A program made the translations under genes and the position numbers. Shown one piece after another: positions 1-10,100 of a stretch of 22,003 nucleotides of DNA. A model generated the notes under the pieces. It was given only the letters and a program-made list of their open reading frames with translations. It was not told where the DNA came from and searched no databases. Every line of letters starts with the position of its first letter. Position 1 is the stretch's first letter. The stretch is from assembly GCA_030622265.1 (NCBI GenBank), contig JAUXGG010000002.1:1-22003 (forward strand), given 5' to 3'. The stretch comes from Candidatus Eiseniibacteriota bacterium. Its GTDB lineage: Bacteria > Arandabacterota > Arandabacteria > Arandabacterales > Arandabacteraceae.

Positions 1-639
1 GCTGACGAGACCATGCTCAGGGAGGGTTCCCGTATCTTTGTGCTTGCGCTGGGGCGTGACAACCCGGCAGCGGAGGATCACCTCTTCGCAATGTCAAAGC
101 TCCTCGCCGATGGAGGATGCGGCCATTTCATCGGGGCCGAGCTCGGCGGCCGAATGGTGGGCTAGGGCGCACTTGTGACCTACGAGCATCTTGGCTGGAT
201 CGCATTCATGGGAACAGAACCCGGCCAGCCGGTCCCGGAAGTCACCCTGGCCGCGGATTTACCGGATTGGTATCTTGTGATGGACAGGCGGGCTTTCGGG
301 GAAGACCGGAGCAAGCTTTTGAAGCTCATACTAAAGGATGGCGGGAAACTGCTCCTTGCAGGAGAAGACGGGTTCGGGGTCCTGCACGGAAGAAAGCTGG
401 GCCCCCTGGTGGCGAACGGGATCGAGCCGGCCCTCCGGATATTGTGGCGGGCCGGAGACCTGGGTGCGAGGGTCATATATGTCCCGCTTCATCCCGGGAT
501 GCCCCGGGCCTTTGTCGAGGAGCTCCGGGACCCGGAACCGGAGGGCAAAGCCGTCTGTTGCGTGCGCATGGTCTTCGGTGAACCCGTGGATGATGAGTAT
601 GATCTCGTATTTGCCGCGCACAGCGCCGCAACCGGTTAG
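1..639 (+). pseudogene. GNAT N-acetyltransferase with C-terminal Acetyltransf_18-like domain, decayed, 5' end outside window
   Basis: Frame 1 is open from the window edge to a TAG at 163-165, then open again in the same frame to the stop at 637-639. The two halves read as one protein. Before the TAG comes a GNAT strand (FIGAELGGRMVG); after it come GALVTYEHLGWIAFMG and the typical second-domain start DRRAFGEDRSKLL, then KLGPLVA and a closing RMVFGEP. In the two-domain YitH-like family, the acetyl-CoA binding motif (R/Q-x-x-G-x-G/A) and the LYExxGF strand lie between the 'WIGMV'-like strand and the 'DRxAFGxDRS' segment. Here about 50-60 residues are missing without a change of frame. An internal stop plus loss of the cofactor site argues for a pseudogene. 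The GTG at 175 could start a 154-aa product, but I see no convincing ribosome binding site. The family is recognised from motifs only. Confidence 0.65.
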
Positions 640-1055
640 ATTGCCTGCCTCACGAAACGGGCACCTTTACCGTGACGCTTGAGTTTTTGAACGCCAATGG
701 CTGCCAGTCAGGCAAGAACGTGGTCTACGCGATCGCGCAGGGGGTGACTCCCGCTCGACGCAGCGAGTGGTCCTCGGCAGGTAGCACTGCGGGCCATACA
801 CCGGATTGAGCGAATCATATGTCCATATGCAGACTATCTGCGCGTCCCCCGGGATGCGGAGTACACATAATGCTAATTTCGAAGGGCGGGGTGAGATAAC
901 CCGGCCACATTCCCGGCGCCTTCCCGACGGCAGTGGTATCTCCTTTCATACCAGACAGATACGCCTTCACCGATTCCATCAAGGTTCGTGGACTATCGGC
1001 TAATCCTGCTCAGATTCAGCTCACGTTGGGCCACAAGCCCGCCGATATCTTATAA
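640..1055 (+). other. Intergenic stretch with possible remnants of degraded coding sequence
   Basis: No intact gene is visible. Frame 0 is open at 603-809 without a start; its peptide includes TGTFTVTLEFLNANG and GKNVVYAIAQGV, which resemble strands of a secreted beta-sandwich domain. The same frame is open again at 900-1055 (for example IPDRYAFTDSIKV), after stops at 807-809 and 897-899. This fits a dead gene next to the dead acetyltransferase, but composition alone could also explain it. A CATATG-TC-CATATG doublet lies near 816-830. No promoter, terminator or RNA gene was recognised. Confidence 0.2.
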
Positions 1056-1120
1056 CTGGAAGTCATGGCCATTATGAATCAAACAAACTCAGTCTATGCA
1101 GGCAGTATTTGTGGAACACC

Positions 1121-1156
1121 GCCGGCTTTGCGCGGATTGCGCGCACAAAGGCCGGC
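1121..1156 (+). other. Long imperfect hairpin in the leader upstream of the DUF11 operon
   Basis: GCCGGCTTTG (1121-1130) pairs with CAAAGGCCGGC (1146-1156), with one bulged G. CGCG (1131-1134) pairs with CGCG (1140-1143) around a five-base loop, and CA at 1144-1145 is bulged. The hairpin ends about 100 bp before the first DUF11 gene. No T-run follows, so it is not a canonical terminator. It may be an mRNA leader structure, but no known riboswitch core was recognised. Confidence 0.35.
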
Positions 1157-1246
1157 CTGTCAGTGCGCTATCCCCCCGGCAGACCAATACACCGCAGGAC
1201 ACAGAGAATGCCAATATAGCGTCCTTGCTCGGGCTGTAAGTGAGGC

Positions 1247-1253
1247 AAGGAGG
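1247..1253 (+). promoter_or_regulatory. Ribosome binding site deciding the GTG start at 1260
   Basis: AAGGAGG lies six bases before GTG 1260, which opens directly into a typical signal peptide. The upstream ATG at 1065 would add about 65 residues without a signal-peptide character, so 1260 is preferred. Confidence 0.75.
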
Positions 1254-1259
1254 TTCGAG

Positions 1260-2243
1260 GTGAAGTGGTCAGCCGTTTTAGGGATTACGATTACCATGAT
1301 CTGGATTGCTGCAGCGTCGCTCATGGCGCAGAGCACACCCGCATGCACCGACATAGTCAATCAGGCAACGGCGACCTTTACGATTGGCACAGAGGAATTC
1401 ACGAGAAATAGCAACGCTACATCAACGCTGGTCGCCCAGTTGCTGGATGTCAGCGTCGTGTGGCAGGATGTTGCCAGCATCACGGTGAGTCCGGGCGACG
1501 CCGGCCAGGTGCTTACATTTCTGGTGACCAACACGGGCAATGCGACGGACTCGTTCCTGCTTGAGGGCTTGAGCATCCTGCCTGATGATGACTTCAATCC
1601 AATCCTTCGAGACCTTTATCTCGACTCAAATGGCAACGGCACCTATGACCCCGGCGCGGATGATCTCTATATCGCCGGTGGCCATGATCCCGTGCTTGAT
1701 GCCGGCGAGTCCGTTGCCGTATTCCTGCTGAACGGCATCCCGCCGGATCTGGATGACGGTGACGAGGGAGAGAGCCGCCTGACGGCGACATCCAATACCG
1801 GCAGTGGGGACCCGGGCACCGTGATCCTTGAGGCCACCGAGTGTGACGCCGACGCAGTTGTCGGGACATCAGGCGGAAGCAGCAGTGACACAGGTACCTA
1901 CATAGTCTCCAATGTGGTTGTCAATGTGGTCAAGTTGGCGGCGGTCGGCGATCCGTTCGGGGGCACGGAGCCGATTCCCGGAGCGACCATCGCCTACACG
2001 ATAACAGTATCGTTCTCAGGTTCCGGAACGGCCGAGGGCGTGGTCATCACGGATCTCATCCCGGCAAATACGACCTACAGCGCCGGCACGCTTGCCCTGA
2101 ATGGGGCATCGCTCACCGATCCCGTGGACGGCGATGCCGGCGATGTCGGCGGCACGACGCCCGGAGTGGTGACTGTGAGCCTCGGCGACATGCCGGCCGG
2201 GTCGGCTGATCAGGTAATAATATTCAGTGTTGTCATCAACTAA
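1260..2243 (+). CDS. Secreted DUF11 (conserved-repeat) protein, first gene of the envelope locus
   Basis: A 327-aa exported protein. Residues 1-23 (MKWSAVLGITITMIWIAAAS) form a signal peptide. Next comes a module with the T-x-I-x-N-x-A-x-x-x-F pattern (TDIVNQATATF) that recurs in two other genes of the locus. A central Ig-like module starts at about residue 90 (VTNTGNATDSF). It carries an EF-hand-like loop, D122-S-N-G-N-G-T-Y-D130, that could bind calcium. The last 110 residues are a DUF11 module with the family signature IPGATIAYTI...VVITDLIPANTTY. Function is not known; the fold suggests a structural subunit of a surface layer, fibre or adhesin. The start is GTG at 1260, set by AAGGAGG. The next gene follows after 19 bp, so they are probably co-transcribed. 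Domain assignment is confident; the role is inferred. Confidence 0.85.
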   Translation: MKWSAVLGITITMIWIAAASLMAQSTPACTDIVNQATATFTIGTEEFTRNSNATSTLVAQLLDVSVVWQDVASITVSPGDAGQVLTFLVTNTGNATDSFLLEGLSILPDDDFNPILRDLYLDSNGNGTYDPGADDLYIAGGHDPVLDAGESVAVFLLNGIPPDLDDGDEGESRLTATSNTGSGDPGTVILEATECDADAVVGTSGGSSSDTGTYIVSNVVVNVVKLAAVGDPFGGTEPIPGATIAYTITVSFSGSGTAEGVVITDLIPANTTYSAGTLALNGASLTDPVDGDAGDVGGTTPGVVTVSLGDMPAGSADQVIIFSVVIN

Positions 2244-2262
2244 AGGAAAGGAGAGAAGGGTA

Positions 2263-2760
2263 ATGTCGTCTTTTAAGGCTATCGCGCTTCTGGCAGTGCT
2301 TATGGTTCTTACCTTTTCATCCGCCGTCGTGGCGGAGAAGGACGCAGTGGTTGAGCTCAAGACATTGGCGGAGATCGAGGTGGAAGTGGTCACCGAGGAT
2401 GGCGAGAGAGAGATCCAGCGGATCGAAGCCGCCAAGGTGATTCCCGGTGATGAAGTCATCTACACCATCCATTATGCCAATGTCGGACCTGAGCCTGCCG
2501 AGAACATCGTCATCACGGACCCCGTCCCGGAGCACATGCTTTACCAGGATGGGAGCGCATCCGGTGAAGGAGCTTCTGTGACCTTCTCGGTGAATGACGG
2601 CAAGACATTTGATGTGGCGAAGAACCTGATGGTTCCGGCCGAAGATGGCAGTGAGCGTCCGGCGGCGCCTTCAGACTATACCCATGTCAAATGGACGCTC
2701 GAAGGTGAGCTAGAGCCCGATGAGGCCGGCTTCGTCACTTTTCGAGCGCAGTTGCAGTAA
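2263..2760 (+). CDS. Small secreted single-domain DUF11 protein
   Basis: A 165-aa protein with a clear signal peptide (MSSFKAIALLAVLMVLTFSS, cleavage near VVA at 23-24), followed by one DUF11 module. Family hallmarks are KVIPGDEVIYTIHYANVG, IVITDPVPEHMLYQDGSA, FSVNDGKTF and YTHVKWTLEGEL. Small one-domain relatives with this 'DPVPEHM...DGSA...YTHVRWTL' pattern are familiar in Gram-negative envelope clusters, but I know of no assigned function. ATG 2263 is preferred over the upstream in-frame TTG at 2227 because the purine-rich stretch AAAGGAGAGAAGGG precedes it and the signal peptide begins there. It lies 19 bp after the first DUF11 gene and 216 bp before the next. As a single free module it could be a minor subunit, a cap or a regulator of assembly (inference). 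Confidence 0.85.
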   Translation: MSSFKAIALLAVLMVLTFSSAVVAEKDAVVELKTLAEIEVEVVTEDGEREIQRIEAAKVIPGDEVIYTIHYANVGPEPAENIVITDPVPEHMLYQDGSASGEGASVTFSVNDGKTFDVAKNLMVPAEDGSERPAAPSDYTHVKWTLEGELEPDEAGFVTFRAQLQ

Positions 2761-2773
2761 GCAGTAGTCAAGG

Positions 2774-2792
2774 CCGGACACGGACGTGCCGG
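2774..2792 (+). other. Hairpin after the small DUF11 gene
   Basis: CCGG-A-CAC (2774-2781) pairs with GTG-CCGG (2786-2792) around the loop GGAC, starting 14 bp after the stop at 2760. There is no T-run. It could slow or stabilise the transcript in the 216-bp gap that separates the first two genes from the third; no promoter was recognised in this gap. Confidence 0.3.
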
Positions 2793-2976
2793 AAACGGGG
2801 GGGACATCACAAGCGAACCGGAGAGGGATATCCCGTTTGCCTGTCAATAAGAAGATCGAAGGGCAGGAGACAATTGAATGAAGCAGGCACGGGCTTCTTG
2901 TTTGGAAGGCAACGGAAACGGTAAAAGCGCACATCGCATGCTCAGACAAAAACACGTGGAAGGAGGGAGGCGCATT

Positions 2977-4098
2977 ATGGCAGGAGGAAGACTGGCACTG
3001 GCCGGGCTCTTCTGTGCGGTGGTACTGGCACTTGCGGTGCCCCACACGGCATTGGCTGCTGGTACCGCTTCGGGTACCGATATCGACAACACCGCGACCC
3101 TGGATTACCAGGTGAGCGGTATTGACCAGACCCAGTTGTCGAGCTTTGTCACCTTCACGGTGGACAACAAGGTGGACCTTACGGTCGTGGCCCAGGATGG
3201 TAGTGAGGTTGCGGTCATTCCGGGTTCGCTTTTTGGTGACGGCGTATACAATGTCCTGACCTTCAGGGTCACCAATGTTGGAAACACGGCTCAGGATTGC
3301 TCGTTGAACGTGGTCACCGTGACCACCGGAAGCGCTGCCAAGTTCGGCGGCACCGATGCGTTCGATATGAGCCCTGAACGGGCTCCGGTCACACGCAACT
3401 TTGTGAACTCCGTGATGGACGTTGCCGGCAGCTATGCTAATGGCACCGACACCGGCAACTATATCGACGAGCTGCCTTCGGACAGCTTCTTCGATGTCTT
3501 TGTGGTACTGGATGCTCCGCTGACTGCCGCGGATGGCGAGATAGCCTCATATCATCTGGTTGCCACGGTGCATGATGCCGGTACGGGCGGATCGCTGGGC
3601 GACCTGACAACGGCCGACACAGGGGCCTGGAACAGCGGAACCGTTCAGGTGGTCTTCGCAGACGCCGCCGGAACCGCTACGGGCGACGTCCAGCATGATG
3701 GTCAGCACTCCGATCAGGACGACTACGAGATCGCATCGGCGGACCTGTCCATCACCAAGTCGTCGGTGGTGGTCAGCGATCCGTTCAGTGCTTCGGATCC
3801 CAAGGCAATACCGGGTGCGACCATAAGGTACACCATTGATATCGCGAATAGTGGCGGCACCGATGCCCAGACCTTGATCACCGTGGATCAGATCCCGGCA
3901 AACACCATGTTCGTCAGCGGCTCGGTGACGACCTCGAATAGCAACGGCGGCGCCACCATAACCGTGGAGTACTCCGATGACGGAGTTGTCTGGGTGGGCG
4001 CTGAAACCTCACCGGTGGCATACATAAGAGTCACCAATTCGGTGGTGGATGCCAGCACCGGCACCGCCCAGATAACGTTCGATGTGACCGTCGACTAG
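2977..4098 (+). CDS. Secreted DUF11 protein, third subunit-like gene
   Basis: A 373-aa exported protein. Residues 1-27 are a signal peptide (hydrophobic LALAGLFCAVVLALAV, cleavage after TALA). The mature N-terminus has the shared module GTDIDNTATLDYQV; then comes a central Ig-like module starting VTNVGNTAQD; residues 255-373 are a C-terminal DUF11 module with AIPGATIRYTIDIANSG and VDQIPANTMFVSGSV. The order of modules is the same as in the 327-aa protein upstream, so they look like paralogous structural subunits. ATG 2977 follows AAGGAGGGAGG. An in-frame ATG at 2878 also has an AGGAG eight bases upstream and would add 33 residues before the signal peptide; I consider it less likely but cannot exclude it. 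The stop TAG lies within the RBS of the next gene (TAGGAGG), which suggests coupled translation. Confidence 0.85.
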   Translation: MAGGRLALAGLFCAVVLALAVPHTALAAGTASGTDIDNTATLDYQVSGIDQTQLSSFVTFTVDNKVDLTVVAQDGSEVAVIPGSLFGDGVYNVLTFRVTNVGNTAQDCSLNVVTVTTGSAAKFGGTDAFDMSPERAPVTRNFVNSVMDVAGSYANGTDTGNYIDELPSDSFFDVFVVLDAPLTAADGEIASYHLVATVHDAGTGGSLGDLTTADTGAWNSGTVQVVFADAAGTATGDVQHDGQHSDQDDYEIASADLSITKSSVVVSDPFSASDPKAIPGATIRYTIDIANSGGTDAQTLITVDQIPANTMFVSGSVTTSNSNGGATITVEYSDDGVVWVGAETSPVAYIRVTNSVVDASTGTAQITFDVTVD

Positions 4099-4112
4099 GA
4101 GGCCGCGTAAGC

Positions 4113-7100
4113 ATGAAGTCTGTGCTCTGGCCTCTGCTGAAGGCTGGGCTGTCCCGGATAGGTCACCTTGCCCGGAGTGACGGGCTGGGCCCGGTCCAGG
4201 ACACCGCCGAGGCAGGAAACAGATTGATAGACAGGTTGGCCGGTTCCTTCAGGGACCGGCCAATCGGACTTTTCTTAAAGGGGGTTCGACCGGTCATCTC
4301 GAATTGCGGGCGACGCGTGGCGCAACCCATTGCTATCACAGTGGTTACGCTGTTCACCGGCCTCATGCTGATGTGCGGAGGTGCGCTCGCGGTACCACCG
4401 GGTACGGAGATACCCAACACTGCGCTTGCGATTTATGATTTCGGAGGCATGGTCGAGATCGAGTCCCCGTCCAACATGGTAGTCATAATCACCACCGGCC
4501 CGAGGACTCCATCGACACTTGAGTTCATGCACTATGCTCCCGGTTGTCCTGATGCGGAGCTGGTCAAGGTTCCGATCACCTACTTTAGCACGACAGGAAC
4601 CGAAGCGGGTCCATTTGTGCCGATCCCGCCGCCTGGCCTGATGAGCGACCCGGTGCCGCCGGTTCCTGGAGCCGCAGTAGCCCTTAAATCTACAGATTGC
4701 TTTCGGCCCGGTGAACCCATCTTCCTTCGGCTCACCGATCTCGACCAGAATAGTGACCCCCATACTGCCGAGACCGTGCTGGTAGGCGTGACGGTCTGTC
4801 ACACCGTTGAAAGTGAGCTCCTTCGTCTTACCGAGACAGGCACCGGCACCGGGGTTTTCGCAGGGTACATCGAGTTCATCAGCGACCAGCCCGCAACTGC
4901 AAACAACGGCACGGTGACGGTTCACTACGAGCACAAGATCCTGGCCGAGTACACCGACGGCAGTGACGGGAGCGACATCTCCCGGTCCGCGTCATGGACA
5001 AACACCACCGGGATCGCTTTCGACACCTCTACCGGCCTGCCGGTGAACGGAGTCGCAATCACACTTATCGATGTGGATACCGGGCTTCCAGTCACAGTCC
5101 ATGGGATAGACGGCCACAGTCTGTATCCCTCGACCGTGGTAACCGGTGAACGCGTAATCGACAGCAGCGGCAGGGAGTATGGGCCCCAGGCGGGTGCCTT
5201 CCGCTTCCCATTCCCCGAGCCCGGCACCCAGCGGCTCAAGGTTGTGCCGCCCGAGGGCTATTCCGCACCATCTACCGTCCCAACAGAAGTTATTCAGACC
5301 CTGCCCGGGGCGCCGTTCTCCATCGTGGAGCCGGCCTCGCGGGGAGGATCCTTTGTCGTCAAGTGCAGGTTTTCAACACGGATAGATATCCCCATCGATC
5401 CGGCGGGGACCGAGCTTTTTCTCACCAAGGCGGCCGACCGGGAGTGGGTCACGGTCGGCGACTTCGTCGGGTTCTCCCTCAAGGTGGAGAACACCTCGCC
5501 CGGGCCATTTGGCAAGGTTATGCTTCGCGACAGGTTGCCGCCGGGTTTCGCATACCAGGCAGGATCAACGACTATCGATGGCACAGGTGCGCCGGATCCC
5601 GAGATCGCCTCGGACGGAAGGATGCTTGAGTTTCTTGTCGGGAGCCTGAGTTCGAACTCTACCTCACGCGTTCGCTACGTGACCGAGGCCGCTGCAGGTG
5701 TGGTGCCTGGTCCCGCGGTCAATACCGCTGTTGCCGCCGATACCTCGGGTATAATCTCCAACACCGCGCGGGCAAGGGTGCGGGTGATAGAAGATCCCCT
5801 GACGGCGAGAAGCCTGATCGTGGGGAGTGTCACGGCGTGTGATTCCTGCGCTACTTGTGACAGCGCCGAAGCCGGCCTCGCGGGCGTGAGGATCATGCTG
5901 GAGGATGGGACGTACACTCTCACCGACCGGCGCGGCATGTTCCACTTCCAGGCAGTGAGGCCCGGAGTGCATGTTGTTCAGCTGGACCCGGCCAGTCTTC
6001 CGCCTGCCTACACGGTGGTTTCCTGCGAGCGCAACAGCCGCTTCGCGGGCAGGCCCTATTCCCGCTTCGTCGATCTTGAGGCAGGAACCATGTGGCGCGC
6101 GGATTTTCATATTGCTCCAAAGCCTCGCCTCGCCGGTGAGGTCGGGCTCGAGCTCGCAAGCATCGTCAGGGGCGACGTCACGGATTATCTGATAAGGCTC
6201 TCAGGAAGCGCCGTGCCGGTTGGGAACCTCAGGGTACAGGTCATGCTTCCGGATGGCGTGACCTATGTGGATGGCAGCAGCGACCTGGATGGTTTGCCGA
6301 TCGATGACCCATCGGTGGTATCCAATGTGCTGACGTACAGGCTTGGCGACGCAGGAGCCGGATGGGAGCAGGACTTGAGCTTCAGCGGCGGGGTAAGCAG
6401 GTATTCCGAACCGGGTGAGCTTACGACTCGGGCGCTCCTTACCTTCGACAGCCCGACCCAGACCGACCAGCGGACACCGGTGGCTGAAAACGTGATACGG
6501 ATAGAGGACACCCGGAGCTCCGCGGAGCACAGTTTCACCATGCGCCCTCACTTTGCGACCTTGAGCGCAGAGCTCGGTCAGGAGGACAGGCAGGAACTTG
6601 ACGAGGTAATAGACCGGCTGGAGACTTCCGAGGTCACGCTCGTCGAGGCGGACGGCCATACGGACAGCCGCCGCATACGGGAAAGGAGCCAGCACCTCTT
6701 TGCAGACAACTATGCGCTTTCCTTAGCGCGGGCCCGGAGCGTGGGCGACTACCTTGCCAGGGGTTTCGGTCTTGATCCATCACGGGTCGAGGCCGAGGGG
6801 AAGGGTCCCGATGAACCCGTGGCAGGCAATGAGACAGTCGAGGGGCGTGCCCTGAACCGAAGAGTCGAGGCCCTGGTGACAGCCAAGGAGGCAAATGGGG
6901 AGAGGATACTCGAGCCCACCAGGGCGCGCGACCGGGTCGTGGCGAATACCCTTGGAACCAGGGGCGGAGAGGAACCCGATTCCCCTGAGGAGGAAACTCA
7001 GGCCACTGCGGTCATGCCCGATTATAGCGAGACCTGGCTTGCGTCCGCCGAGCCCGGACTCGAGTGGCTCTGGCCCGAGACCGGATTCTATCCGTCGATA

Positions 7101-10100
7101 CCGAGTCTTAAGATCGTGATCAAGCACAGGCCAGGAAACCGGCTGGTCCTTTTCCTCAACGGCGGAGAAGTGGATCCCCTCAACTTCGACAAGACCCTCG
7201 AAGGTGAAAGCGGCGAGGTGGCACTCAGCCGCTGGTCGGGTATCGATCTCGAGGAAGGGGACAATCACTTCAGGCTGGCAGTCCGGGACGATGGCGGCAA
7301 GACACGTACGATCGAGCGTACGATACACTACTCAGGGCCCCCGGTTCGCGCCGAGCTCGTCCGGGAGGTTTCCAGGCTTTCAGCCAATGGCATGGACTCA
7401 CCCGTGATCGCCGTTCGCCTGGTGGACAGCTATGACTGTCCGGCCCGAACGGGTGTGGTGGGAGCCTACTCGGTCGACCCTCCGCACCTCTCGCTCGAGG
7501 AATTCGATACTTACCAGAGATTCCCCCTCTCGGGAATGGACAAGCGAAAGCCCCAGTACACCGTGGGCAGTGATGGAATCGCACTCATCGAGCTGCAGCC
7601 TACGGCCATGTCTGGAGAGGCGACGGTCCGGTTCAACTTTGTCGATGGTGAACAGGAAATGCGGGTCTGGCTTGAACCCGAAGCGCGTGACTGGATACTG
7701 GTAGGACTCGCCGAAGGCACCCTCGGATACAATACCGTCTCCACCAACATGGAAGACATTGAGCCCGGGGATGTCGAGGATGAGTTCCATGAGGATGGGC
7801 GCGTCGCCTTCTATGCAAAGGGCAGGATCAAAGGAAGCTGGCTCCTGACCATGGCATATGATACCGAGCGATACGGCACCGGGGCAGGCCGGGGGTTCTT
7901 CCAGACTGTCGACCCCGCTGCCTACTACACGCTCTATGGTGATGCAACCCAGCAATACTATGACAGCCCGAGCGGAGAGCATCTCTATCTCAGGCTCGAG
8001 CGCCGCGAGTTCTATGCCCTGTTCGGGGATTACAGTACCGGGCTCACGATTACCGAGCTATCAAGATACAGCCGTACCTTCACCGGGATTAAGTCCGAGC
8101 TCCGGACCGGCCCCTACGCTTTCAACCTGTACGCGGCCGAGACCGGTCAGGCCTTCATCAGGGATGAGATCCGCGGTGACGGCACGTCGGGCCTTTACAG
8201 ATTGTCGCACCGGGGCGTCATATTCAATTCCGAGAAAGTCATGCTCGAGACGCGTGACCGCTTCCGCAGCGAACTTATTGTCTCATCCCGCCGCCTGATG
8301 CGTCACCTCGACTACGATATCGATCTTGAAGCCGGGACCCTCTTTTTCAGGGAGCCGGTGCCGAGCAAGGACGAGGACCTCAACCACATCTTCATAGTGA
8401 TCGACTACGAGTCCGAAGAGGAATCCGCCGAGGCCCACACCTATGGCGGCAGGGGGGCTGTGCTCCTGGGCGGACAGGCGGTTGAACTGGGTGCCACCTA
8501 TGTCCACGAGGGTGAAGCCGGAGGCGAAGGTGATCTGGCGGGTGTCGACGCACGCCTCCGGGTTGGCGCTGCCGGGGAACTCAGGGTCGAATTCGCCGCC
8601 ACCAGAGTGGAAACCGGCGAGGACGAGGTCGATGGTACGGCCTACCTGGGCGAATACCGGCACCGTTGGGGTGGGGGTGACTACAGGTTCTATGTGCGCG
8701 AGCTGGACCGGCGCTTCGGGCTCGGCCAGCAGAATGCCGGGGAGATCGGAACCCGGAAATTCGGCATCGATGCCATGCACAGGTTCAACCATCTCTTCTG
8801 GGTGGACGGGCTTGCGTACCGGCACTACAACCTGGTCACCGACGCAGTGCGCGATGTCGGAGAGGCAAGGCTCAACTTCTCGAGCGACCGCTACGCACTG
8901 CGCGCCGGTTTCCGCTACGCTAGTGATGAGCTCGACGGTGGAACAAAGACCCGCTCCGACCAATTGACGATTGGTGCGACCTGCAAGTTGTTCAGTTCAA
9001 GCCTCAGGTTGCGGCTTGATCACCATCAGTCGGTGGGAGGCCGCAACGCCAATCCGGATTACCCTACCTGCACGATTGTGGGTAGCGACTATGACATAGG
9101 CAGAAACGTCATGGCCTTTGCCGAATATGAGGTTACCCAGGGAGATCACGCCGATACCCAGGCAAGCCGCTTCGGACTCAAGGCAACGCCTTGGACCGGG
9201 GCGCGCGTCAACTCGTCTCTTAAGCGGCGGTTCAATGAGGCGGGCACACGCGTTTTTGCCAATCTGGGGCTTCGCCAGACCTGGTGCTTCCATGACAGGT
9301 GGTGCGTCGATGCATCCATTGACCATTCGCGCATGGTCAAGTACCCAGACAGCCCCGCATTCAACGAGAATGTCCCGCCGGCCTCAGGCGCCGACAATGA
9401 CTTCGTGGCGGTCTCTACCGGTCTGGCCTACAGGGAACCGACCTGGTCGGCAACTTCCAGGCTTGAATGGCGGCGTGCCGATCAAGAAGAGAAGTGGACC
9501 CTGATTGCCAATACCTTCGGTGAGCCCCGCGAGGACCTGGGGTTCTCGGTAGGAGGCCGGCTCCTGAGGGCCAGCCGCGACGACGGTTTGGACAGGATAG
9601 CGGGGGACATACGGCTCGGTCTTGCCGTCCGTCCATCAGGTTCCCGCTGGACCGTGCTCGACCGTCTTGACTTGAGGACCGAGCGATGCCGGGGCAACGG
9701 CTCCTATTCCGACAGGCGCCAGATCGTCAACAATCTGAACACGAACTACCGCGTTACCGGACAGGACCAGGTCGCTTTCCAGTATGGTTCCAAGTACACG
9801 GGCCAGGATATCGGGGCGAGCCACTTCACCGGCTACACCGACATCATCGGCCTCGAACTGCGTCACGACCTGAGTGAGAGATGGGATGTGGGCTTAAGGG
9901 GAAGCAGGCTGCATTCCTGGAATTCCAGCACGTCGGACTATGGCGCGGGCCTGTCAGTCGGTTATAATGTCGTCACCAACACATGGATAAGTCTCGGGTA
10001 CAACATCATTGGCTTCAGGGATAAGGACTTCTCTGATGGAAACTACACGGCTCAAGGACCTTTCTTGAGGCTACGCCTTAAGGTGGATCAGGAGACATTG

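Noticed and set aside
163..165. TAG read as pyrrolysine or another amino acid
   Set aside because: Two intact genes (ending at 4098 and 10133) use TAG as a normal stop, and this gene also lacks its cofactor motif, so decay is the simpler explanation.
806..1003. 65-aa frame with ATG
   Set aside because: No ribosome binding site and no protein-like pattern; it overlaps degraded sequence.
990..1055. Tyrosine recombinase tail (peptide with IQLTLGHK)
   Set aside because: Only a short resemblance; the catalytic HxxR and the final Tyr are absent.
1020..1056. Promoter TTGGGC ... TATAAC
   Set aside because: Spacing of 19 and a weak -35 make it no better than chance.
1065..1259. N-terminal extension of the first DUF11 gene from ATG 1065
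   Set aside because: It would bury the signal peptide; a full RBS precedes GTG 1260.
1060..1260. c-di-GMP or other riboswitch in the operon leader
   Set aside because: There is a strong hairpin, but none of the conserved core of c-di-GMP riboswitches or another class I know was found on either strand.
4360..4392. Lipoprotein box at LMLMCGG in the giant barrel protein
   Set aside because: Met at the -1 position does not fit a lipobox; a normal cleavage site (ALA) follows.
6201..6695. Long minus-strand frames inside the barrel gene (also at 7398-7982 and 8283-8963)
   Set aside because: They are shadows of the codon bias in a GC-rich gene, without RBS or motifs.
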